DNA from: Bretschneidera sinensis
Lineage: Eukaryota > Streptophyta > Magnoliopsida > Brassicales > Akaniaceae
Length of the DNA: 64,000 nt
NCBI GenBank assembly: GCA_023935145.1
Contig: CM043698.1
Span: 73,671,501 to 73,735,500 of the forward strand
Reading direction: 5' to 3'
Shown: piece after piece, positions 11,693 through 21,800 of the stretch
Layout: the number at the start of each line of letters is the position of its first letter
Position numbering within the stretch: position 1 is the stretch's first letter
Position numbers and translations under genes: made by a program
Notes under the pieces: generated by a model
Seen by the model: the letters and a program-made list of their open reading frames with translations, nothing else
Database searches by the model: none
What the model was told of the DNA's origin: nothing

Positions 11693-12108
11693 TGCAAGCT
11701 TAAGTCACTAACCGTGCGGCCTTAGGCTCGGAAACACCTCTTTGGAATGCCTAAGTCAGCCTTTCTCTTAGCTACTCAGGAGAACCCCCCTCAAAGCTAG
11801 ACCCACTCAAAGAAAATAAGCCAATACAAGAGAGAATATAAGACAAAGCTATAGAACTTGCTATTGCTTGAATGATTGAATGATTTACAAGTGAGGGAGA
11901 GGCCTCTTTATATAGGGAGAGCTCCCTTACATCCATGGCTAACATCTTGCCAAGTATCACAATCCTACGGTACTATAAGTGTAGTACAAGTGTAGTACAA
12001 AAGTACAAGGTACTACCATGTAGTGCACTGCAGTATAATGTTGTACATTATAATAAAAAAGTGTACTAAGAAACCCTCGAACATGTGGGTCTCACGCGGG
12101 TCGTGACA
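11693..12108 (-). repeat. Gypsy 5' LTR
   Basis: On the minus strand it begins TGTCACGACC at 12,108 and ends near GCTTGCA at 11,693. The TATA box (TATATAAA on the minus strand) is near 11,907-11,916. It is the partner of the window-truncated 3' LTR at 1-353. Confidence 0.88.
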
Positions 12109-13650
12109 TCAGCACCCGAATACACATCCCTAGTTTATGTTTCTCCTGTTGGCAATTACCATAAGGTGAGTTATAATTAGCTATGTTATTTATCCCCAAA
12201 AAAATTTTGAGAAAAACAGTATACTTATGAATCATGCTGCTTGGAAGATCTCTTTTATTGTATTCTAATCTTTGACGATCCAAATTGGCTAAAAGATTAA
12301 TTGTATGCTTCACTATGTTAGGTAAACAACAATTACTTTTGTAGTGGGAGAAACAACATAACTATGATGAACAGCAGGACTTATGCAGAGTAGTCAGTGC
12401 TACAGAGTAGAGAACAAGAGGTTCAAAAAGCTTCAGAGTTTTTTTGTTGAAAAATAAATAAAGAAATTGATCAATTAAAGATTGCAGATAGCAAAGAAAA
12501 AAAGAATATAAATGAAGAGATTGGTTAATTTTAGAGTGGAAAAGTATCCTTGTATTCAGAAAACGCAATGATCCTGTCTTTTTTATAGATATTATATACA
12601 TTATTCACTTAATTTTTCATGTTTCAGTGATATTGGATTTTGTTTATATGATACTGCGGGGCAGTTGTTGTGCATCTTGGCAGAAATTTTTGAAGGGGCG
12701 AACTTAAGGACGTAATCCTAAGTCACATATTAAAGAATTAATGTCAATTTCTTTAGATGCAATCATTGGAGATTTTGAAGGACGGCCTTCAAGATTTGGA
12801 GAATCAAAATTATGTGTTGAATATGAATTTTTTTTTGGTGTCTTTACATTTTTCTCCTTGAAAAATTGCATCAATAGGCTAATGCTTAACCATAATATGT
12901 TCTGTGTTTAACCAATTAACCTATAAAAATAAACAACATATACAAGATGTAAAGATACTTAAATTTAACATATTCCAAAACCACATAGACAAAAAAAAAA
13001 TATAAGTTAAATCAAATTGAAATTAAAAAAACTATATGTAAATATATCTATTTAAGCATTGAGACGTGACAAAGATTAAAGTTACTAGACAAAAAAACTA
13101 TCAAAGATACCTATTTAAGCATTGAGATGATTCATAAATCAAGTATAAAAAACTCAATCACCACTACACATACCTTAGTGAGAAACCCAAATCATCCACA
13201 AATCAAATCACAGCATTCCTCTACCGAACCTTAGCCTTTTCGGCATCAATAATGGACTCCACCAACACTAACTAGTATTGAGGACATTCAAACTGGCTCA
13301 TGAAAAACATTTTTTTATTCTAGAATTACAAAATTGCAGCATGTTACATTGATTATTCATCTAAATTTTCTTATTACTTCTTCAACATATTTATGCTTTC
13401 TTCCTGCTATGAAAGTGGAATGAAGTACGGACATTTATAAAGAAAATAAAGGTTACATATGATTCTATTGATAGTCAAGTTTTCAATTTTACACTGCCTA
13501 CATTGTAGATTTCTTTGCTCTGCATTATTTCCAAACATAGAAAGAAAGAAAAACGAGAGAAAGTGCAAATTCATTTAGATAATCAAACTTGATAAATCGT
13601 AAATTTATTTGCTCTGCTTATTTCCAAACACATCAACTGTGGATGGAAGA
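12109..13650. other. AT-rich intergenic DNA, possible exon remnant
   Basis: No convincing gene. At 12,110-12,164 there is a short open segment ending in a good splice donor (AAG, then GTGAGT) immediately beside the gypsy LTR. It could be the remains of an exon hit by the insertion, but the 18 residues are too few to identify. The rest is AT-rich with short homopolymers. Confidence 0.5.
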
Positions 13651-13678
13651 AAATTAATAAAATGCTACATATAAATTA

Positions 13679-14183
13679 TCAACAATCCCATCCGCACAAA
13701 CAATAATTGCTATTAGGTGCGGGATATGGCACGCAGTTTCCAACGCCATTGTGTGTATTACGGCACCATTGCTGACAAGCTGCAGGATCACAAGTACCAC
13801 TACCAGGTAGACGTTCATGACATTTTTCTTGTGCATCCACTTGAAGTATCATCAATGCAACTACAACGATTACAAAATCAAGCAAAAGGAATAAGTTGAT
13901 TAGCGAATATACACAACCAAAATGGTGCATGCAACCTCACGATTGCAATATATCTAACCAGGGATATGAAAATTTAACATTGAGTGAAAAAATATAAAAA
14001 AGGACAAAAAATGATAAATAGGTATCTCAATGTGATGCTCGAAACACGGAAATCTATTACCCAGAAAGGGGGGGAGGGAGGGGGAAAGTAGAGAAAATCA
14101 CAATAGAAATGTAAAGGGTAAATGAAAAAACCTGAGAAAACAAGCAAAAGGAGAAAAAAATGGTTGCAAGAAAGCTTTGCCAT
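13679..14183 (-). CDS. Defensin-like secreted cysteine-rich peptide, two exons
   Basis: Exon 1 is 14,183-14,132 and exon 2 is 13,860-13,679, with a GT-AG intron in phase 1. The spliced product is 77 residues. A hydrophobic signal peptide (about residues 1-28, ending near VDA) is split by the intron after residue 17. The mature part has eight cysteines spaced C-9-C-4-C-3-C-9-C-10-C-1-C-3-C. A signal peptide in exon 1, a Cys-rich exon 2 and a CxCxxxC ending are the architecture of plant DEFL/LCR peptides. They are secreted and serve in defence or pollen signalling; the target here is unknown. A second in-frame ATG lies three codons upstream at 14,192; I chose 14,183 because MAK-type starts are usual. 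TATATA at 14,217-14,222 lies just upstream. All residues expected for folding are present, so the gene looks intact. Confidence 0.8.
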
Positions 14184-14216
14184 CTGCTGCAAAATCTTAT
14201 GACTAGTATGTCTCTC

Positions 14217-14222
14217 TATATA
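14217..14222 (-). promoter_or_regulatory. TATA box of the defensin-like gene
   Basis: Minus strand reads TTATATAGAG about 35 bases before the ATG at 14,183, consistent with a very short 5' UTR. Confidence 0.5.
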
Positions 14223-14479
14223 ATTGCTCTACCGAGGATGGATTCAAATGGACTAGTTGGTGTGGTATTTATAAGGACAAAATTTCACTATTCATTGTAC
14301 CAAAGAAAAAGGAAGGCAAAATCTTATGTATTTATGATTAGTAATTACAAATAAATGGAATAAATGCAGAGATTTTTACTCAATGTTTTGAATTGTTTTG
14401 GCTCAAGTTGTTGCGGAATTTACTCCAATGGTTTGCTCCATTATTTGAAAACCTCTTTCTTTGCCATAAAAAATGGGAG

Positions 14480-15225
14480 AAACAAAGGGTAGTGATATTG
14501 ACATTTACTGGCACTCAATTTATTTTTATTTTTTTTTAAACTTATAATAATATTCTTAATTAAAGATAATACTTAATTTGACTTTCAAAATACAATTATT
14601 ATCATATATTCCCTTTACAAGTTTTAATAATACAAAATCTTTTATTAATTACTCATTTTTCATCTCTAACTCTTTACTTATTCATTTTTGCAACTAAAAC
14701 TTATTTTTAATTTAATTCTTTCTTCACTTTTTCATAACAATGGATAATCAATTAATGGAATATGTTTCATCTTGAATATTAATAATTTTCAAGGCTGCAG
14801 GGTTCATAACTCTTTTTAATCAATTTATTTAGAATTATTAGCTGAAACTAGGAAATTTTAAAAAGATTTTCAGAAGTTAGATTATTTGTATGTAGTAGGA
14901 TCAATTTTTGTCACGTTAAAGTTAACTTCATGTCCTTAACAAAAAGTAAAGGAAAATAAAAATAAAAAAACAAAAGAGAAAATAAGAAAGAAATGAAGAA
15001 AGATGGTGGATGAAGAAAAGTTTTGCTCTAAAAACAAAGAGGATAAAGAGTTAGAGAGATTAAGAAATGATGTAATTATTAAAAAAAAATTGTACCTTTG
15101 AAACTTGTAAAGAGAATATATGGTAATAATTGTATTTTAAAAATTAAATTAAATTAAATATCTAATTTTAATTAAAAGTATTATTGTAAGTTTTGAAAAC
15201 CAAAAAATAATGAACTACCAATAAC
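14480..15225. mobile_element. Foldback MITE-like element with long inverted arms
   Basis: Sequence at about 14,500-14,720 reappears, inverted and with substitutions, at about 15,000-15,215. For example TATTCCCTTTACAAGTTTTAA near 14,610 matches the complement of the block near 15,100, and the cttataataatattcttaat block near 14,540 matches the complement near 15,180. The arms are roughly 200 bp and very AT-rich. There is no coding capacity. The ends are approximate and the target duplication was not resolved. Confidence 0.6.
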
Positions 15226-15815
15226 CATTTGTGAAGTGTTATCGTTATAAAAAAACAAATACACATCTCGCAGGGGGGGGGGGAAAAAATGTTAATTTAG
15301 ATACTGTCAGTTCTGATTTTAGTTGCCTCAGCAGACAAGGAATAGTTCTACCACCAATATTTATTTTTTTTATCAAATTCCACCCTTTAGAGATGTTTCT
15401 CGGGCTTTGCGATTTTAAGCTACCTTCCATCCCTACCGTGCTCAGTTTGGATTATTTTGGAAGCTAGCAATGTACTGCAGCTTTTTAGTCTAGGTCATCT
15501 TCTTTTCTTCGTTTAAAAACTTTCGAGTTTTATCCCCTCTCCGACACTTAAAAACAATACTAGCAATTTCATATTAAGTATTAACAGTACATAACCAAGA
15601 TCCAGTATCCAGGGCCGCTTTTATTGAGAATCTGAAAGTTTGGTCTAGTTGGAAACCAAGATTTTCAATAGAGAATGCAAACAACTAATAGTACCAAGAT
15701 ATGCAATAGGCAATAGGCAATTCTTCTCCCTCCAAGAATCCTAGGAAACTATGCTAATTAGTATAATACACCAGTTTCACAGTACAATTTGAGGATGAAA
15801 AGAATTAGTAATAGA

Positions 15816-18800
15816 TCAATTTCTAATCTTAATACTGTTCAGATGGGTTATGAACAAGTCATTCCAAGTATCTGTAAGACCTGGTAAGCACCAATGCATG
15901 CAATCATCATGTTTCTTTCCACCAGCTGTGGCTGGATGGGCATCTGCTCTAAACTCACTCATGTGGGTAATGTCCAAAATATGAAAATCAAAACCCTTGA
16001 GGGCATTGAACAGGTGCTGATTCACAAAACGCGCCTCCATATTTGTTCCGTTATTTCTCAGTGAGAAGAGTTCTTCAACCTGAAAGAAATACTAAGAAAT
16101 AAATCTTTTGACCTTATTCACTATGTGCATGTAGATTGATACAGATAATGCTTAATCTTATACCAGGATACAGGTTGCACTCAGATTAACCAATTATATT
16201 GTTCACTGAAACACAATCACTGAACATGACTTACTTGCTCAGGTAACAAAGGCTGCATCCGCTGACAAGAACCGCCTTGGTTCCAGTCACCTCTTTCAAA
16301 ATGTCTAGGTGATTGTGTCCGAAAGAATTTGATTGCACTTGGTCGAGTAGTATTCTCCACAAAGAGTGTCTGTCACCAAAACAAAAAGATAATATGAGAA
16401 AATAAACATGTTTTAAAGAAAAGCACTATAAATTCGTTTTTTGCTTCACAATTACATTGACTATGCCTACTCGTCAATTCACTACGGGTTGTCATTAGCA
16501 CCACTGGTATATGGTGAAAGGGGAAATGGTTGATTTACTTCAGGCTTCGTTTCTTTTTAACATCATTCATTTTTGTTTTTTTATAGGTAAAACTCACACA
16601 CACCACTCAGACCTTTAAGACTCGGGGCCTCAACCTTAACCATTGAGCAAAGGTCTCCTCAGCCTTTTTAACATCATTCATAAACATCAAGAAGAAGACA
16701 ATCCCAGAGCTAGTTTCAGAAACACACAGGATTGACATCTATATTATCTAAGATTGAAGTTTGTAAGAGCATAAGGCCCGTCCATTTTCGGAATTATGGT
16801 TTTATTTATGGCTTTATCTATTCAATCCACTGTACGTTAAAAGGGGCCATATGCGACCATGTATATCATGTTATGTATCACTACATTTGTCATAGCAACT
16901 AATGTGGCATCTCCTATTTTTCATTAACAAGTGTTAGGACCAGAAAGATGCACATAAACAGAGATGAAGCTCAGGAGCTTGGAAGACTATCTCCCCCACC
17001 CCACTTTCTAAAAAAAAAAACATCTACTATTTTGGACAAGTACCCAAAGGGAATGAATCAAAATCGCATGCTTGTCAATTAAATGGTCAATCATATTCTT
17101 TTAATGTTTAATGATCTAAAGATAACAATTCCAATCTGTCAGTACACATTCATAAAAGTTGGGCCAAACTATAGATATCTATTCTTTTTCACCACTTTCA
17201 TATAACCAATTTCAAAAGAATCAGAACCCTAAATTCAAGCCATTCAAACTCATAAAGAATTGAAAAAAATCCAATAGTCTCCTGGTGTTCACTTCATCTA
17301 CTTCCAGGCATTAACTATGCAAGTTTTTTTATTCATTTTTTTTTAATGTTGCTTGTTCAAGTAATAGTCTTTGAAAAATAGTTATTTATGTAAATAAAAT
17401 AAGTATTGTTAAGTTCGTTAGACACTTTAGACATTCGGGTTAGATCATAATTTGTATGAAATTATTCCAAAAGTTGGACTATTTTTATTTCAATTTGACT
17501 TGAGAATCATATTTATCTTACTTATTACAAAAATAATGCAGCTCCACCTCTGCACGTAAAGTATTCTAATGAACCAGACTTCTACTTTGCAAGTATTGAA
17601 GAATCATCCACCATGTATGCTTACAATATCCTATGGAACTTCTCAGATTAAAGATTCTCACTAATATCTTATTAAGGAATTTGAAGAAACAAAAAACCCA
17701 ATTCCGTACCATATGTTTTAAAACCTTGTCCAGGCCAGCATCAGGAGGTATCGGAGGTATTAGAGGCTGACCATTTTCAAAAAAGAGCATGGGTGACTTT
17801 ACAGGGTCAAATTTTGAAGGTGCCCACCACCTATTAGCAAGAACAAAAGTCAAATAGTTAGTAAATAACAAGGCCTTTAAAAACCATTTCATATGATAGA
17901 GAGAAACAAGAAACTAGAGACCGCAAGGTCCGCAACTAATGATGACTTCATTAAATATTAACCAAATCATTTCTGTTAGCATAAACATAGGGTGGAAGCT
18001 TGGACCAGAAGGAGATAAAGAAATGGTCATCTTAATGGTCACAGGCTCACACACTATATTGACTAAGAATTAAAATGCATTTTCTACTGCTGTTTAGCAA
18101 AAAGAAAAATGAAAATAGAAATACAGAACTAAATTCCATGGATGTCATCAACAATCTAAAACATATTTTAAAAAAAAAAAATACCAGTGTCCTGTGTTTA
18201 AGATAAGAATATCATGGAAACTTGGAGCCTCTGTCCATGTGCCTTCTGGAATGTCAATGTCAACTCTATAGCCCTCTTTATAACCAAGAGCTTCCAACTC
18301 ACCACCATCGATATTAGCTGACCACCTGCATTGTAGAAGAGCAGAGCGCGCCTGAGTTAAATGCAAACCGAACACGGAAACATCAACTCAATGACTTAGA
18401 AAACACAATTATATATTATATATGATACACAAGTATTCTATCTTTGCAATCTCATGTACCATCTAATGCAGGACAGTAGTAACAATAAGGAACTAAAAAG
18501 ATAAAAACTGATCCAAATCACATAGGATAACAGTCCAAATCACATAGGATAACAGTCCAAATCACATGAAAACTAACAACTCAATCATAGAGTATTGGAA
18601 TTCGATAATTTGGTTTTTTATTCATTCATAAGCTACTAAATAATACACAAGTCTCCCATGTACATAGGAAAATCCTAATCTATAGATAAGGAAGAAATCA
18701 TAGGGAGATAAGACTGATCCTAATCTATAGATAAAGAAGATAAGACAAATCTTAATCCTATTCTAATAAGAAAACTAAGATAATAAAAATTAATTAACTA

Positions 18801-21800
18801 AACTTAAATAAACTCTAAATACCCCTAATATTTTCAATTACATAATTATCCACGTAATTAAAATATCACTCATACTTAGATTAAATTCCTTAATTCTACT
18901 CTTCATTGTGTATTCCATCATTCTCCATCACTTCGAAAGAACTCGATCTAGATTTGAAAAATGTTGAAGGATCAACCGCTCATATGCATGGAGGAATAAA
19001 GCATAGTCATGAAACTCATGGAAGCCAAAGCCACTAGGAGGTTAAAAAATTGTGTTGGAAACGCTTGCTGCTGAGGTGCTTGAAACAAGGTAAGTAGAAT
19101 AAAATCAATATCAATGACACGCGTATCAACTCGAACAGCAAGCTGACAATCAATTTTGTCCTTCTGTTTGTCTTAAACCTTTTCAACCTCTTCAATATGC
19201 TTAACAAACTCGTAATCTTGCTTGATTAGTTCAACTAAAATAATCTCACGTGGAATTGGCGCAATATGCTTAACAACATCAAGCTTGTCGTCGAGTTGTC
19301 CTTCATCTTTGTCCACGTCTTGGTCTTGAACCAATTCATCGTCATAAACATTATCAGCATGATCATTCAAAGTAATGTTATCTCGATAACCACACTCATA
19401 CTCATAGTCATATTGCCGATATAGGTGTTCAAGGTTTCGCTCCTGACTATGAACCCAACAACCAAGTGCTTTATATTCCTCCTTCCAACTTGGACAAAAA
19501 GAACATGAACCATACCTTGTCCATCGAGATCTCAACTCACCCACATACTTGTAATCATTCAAAATTTTATCTTGTAAAAGTTTAATCTTTCCAAAAGTAT
19601 CAGAAGTCATAGTACAAACTAAACTGAGAAAAGCTCAAAACATAAAATCCTCTTTTCTCTGTTTCTATTTTCTTTCTTTTTCTTTTTTCTTTTTTTCCTA
19701 TTTTCTGTTATTTTTTCTAAATACAGAAAATTGAAAAAACAAATAATGAAAAAAAAAACCTGAAAATTTTCCAAAAGTCTGTCCGGTCAAAGTTTGGTCA
19801 ACGGTCAACAGCTGGTCAACGCAGCCTCGGCTCAGAACATTCGGTCAATTGCTCGGCTCAGGTCAGCTAAAACGGCTCAGAAACAGCTCAGGAAGTGAGT
19901 AAGCCGGAACCAGACTTTAGGGGTTGGCCGGAAAGGTAGTTCCAATCACCGTGGTGGTGTTCGATCCGGCAGTGAGTGACCGAAAAATCCGGATCAGGCA
20001 CGACAAAGCTGAAGCGGGTCGTGGCTTTGCCGCGGCGGAGTAGGTGGCAGATCGGGTCGCACTTCTGCGGTTAAGCCCAAAATGGGACGGTGGTTTTGGT
20101 GGTGGTGGTGGCTGGTCCGACAAGTGAGTGTAAGCGGTCGAAACGTGCACAACAGACCCGAAAACGGGTCTACAAGTGGCAACATAGCAGGTGGCGAATC
20201 TGACGAGCGTTGACGGGTTTTGCTTGCCCGAGAATTCCGCGTCAGTGAGTGGTGGCATCGTGTTCAAAGGGCGGTGGATGAACGGCGGCAAGCAATGGTT
20301 TTTTAATGTTTTTTTTTCATTCACGGAGCAATGAAATTTGGATTCTGATACCATTTTGATTTAGGATAGTAGCAAAGTAGTAACAATAAAGAATTAAAAA
20401 GATAAAAATTGATCCAAATCACATAGATCAATACCAAATCACATGGACACTAACAACTCGATCACGGAGTGTTAGAATTCGATAATTTGGTTTTTTATTC
20501 ATTCATAAGTTGCTAAATAATGCATGAGTGTGTGTGTGTGTATATATATATATATCGGAAAATCTTAATCTATAGATAAGGTAGAAATCATAAGAAGATA
20601 AGACTAATCATAATCTATAGATAAAGAAGAAATCATAAGAAGATAAGGCAAAGTCTAATCCTATTCCAATAAGGAAAACTAAGATAATAAAAATTAATTA
20701 ACTAAACTTAAATAAACTCTAAATACCCTTAATATTTTCAAATACATAATTATCCCTATAATTAAAATATCCCCCACTACTTAGATTAAATTTCCTAATT
20801 CTACTCTTCATTATGTACTCCATCACCATCTGATATCAGGAGTAGAGGAGAAGGATATTGTCAATGATCGCATAAAGGAAAATATAAAAAAGAGATGTCA
20901 AACTTTGCTTCTGCAGATGAATATGGTCTAAGATGTAAACGCACAGAGAAGCAAATAGTATCACATCAAAGAACTGCATAGACCACAATCTCTTAGATGA
21001 TGTCCACCCAAGCCAACACTAGTCCCAGTAATTACATTATGTCATTATTGTATCATTTTCAGAATGAAGCATTATGAGGAAGCCATCACCAATTGAAGAA
21101 AAAGGAAGAAACCTTGATAAAGAGGCACATTTCATAGCCTATCCAATAACATAAATGTAACAAATTCCGCCTAAGTCGCATAACTGGAAGTGGCAGATCT
21201 GATAAACTTCTTCAGCTACAAATTCATCATAATATCATTTGGGAATCATGCATGTGACTAGTGTTTTATAAATATGTCCTTGAGGAGCACTTTTTAATTT
21301 GAGGCTTGACCATATCACCCTTAGGCATTATAATTTAAGCAGTTGTCTCATGAAATGCAAGCCTTGCAGAGGTAGGCATACGTTTCACTAAAAAGTGTAG
21401 GCTTTTGTGCCTTTAGCTTGAGGCACTAAATAAAATATTAGACAACACAAGGTAAATGCGGAGATACCTAGTCATTTACCATGAAAAAGAAAGGTTGTTA
21501 CCATGAATCCAAGAACTGGACCTTCACTGGACAATGCTAACTGACAGTAATGATTGGACGGAACTCTTTAAAAACGAATGGAACCTTTGTATTTATGAAC
21601 ACTACAACTAATTTATAAATAGTTAATTTTTCATAATTTAATATTTTTATTAGTTATTTTGACTATTTAATAAAAAATTATAAATTGTTAAAAGCCTAGG
21701 TGATGTAGGACAGATAGGTAGAAACAGAAACGGATTAAAAAAGGGGAGAAGCAGGGAGATTAACAAAGAGAATATAAACAAAAATAGACTGGGTAGAAAA

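Larger units (their letters stand above)
1..12108 (-). mobile_element. Ty3/gypsy chromovirus, decayed, split by a copia element
   Basis: Reading on the minus strand the order is 5' LTR (11,693-12,108), PBS (11,669-11,680), gag-protease (11,555-10,269), reverse transcriptase (10,034-9,413 then 2,672-2,434), RNase H (about 2,430-1,980), integrase (1,694-590), chromodomain (about 575-410) and 3' LTR. RT-RNaseH-integrase order plus a chromodomain defines a chromovirus. Every coding segment carries stops or lost catalytic residues, so the copy is dead. The gap at 2,673-9,412 is a later copia insertion. The target duplication cannot be tested because the left end lies outside the window. Confidence 0.92.
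18464..20825 (-). mobile_element. Non-autonomous LTR retroelement, copy 1, in TBL intron 2
   Basis: 3' LTR 18,464-18,920 and 5' LTR 20,357-20,825, flanked by a perfect 5-bp duplication CCATC (18,459-18,463 and 20,826-20,830). The minus strand shows a Met-type PBS (TGGTATCAGAATCC, about 20,341-20,354) and a purine tract (GTGATGGAGAA) beside the 3' LTR. The 1.4-kb interior has no RT, integrase or protease. It encodes a Tyr/Asp/Glu-rich protein related to that of the copy at 22,197-23,885. Complete ends without pol mean it must be mobilised by another element. Confidence 0.88.
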
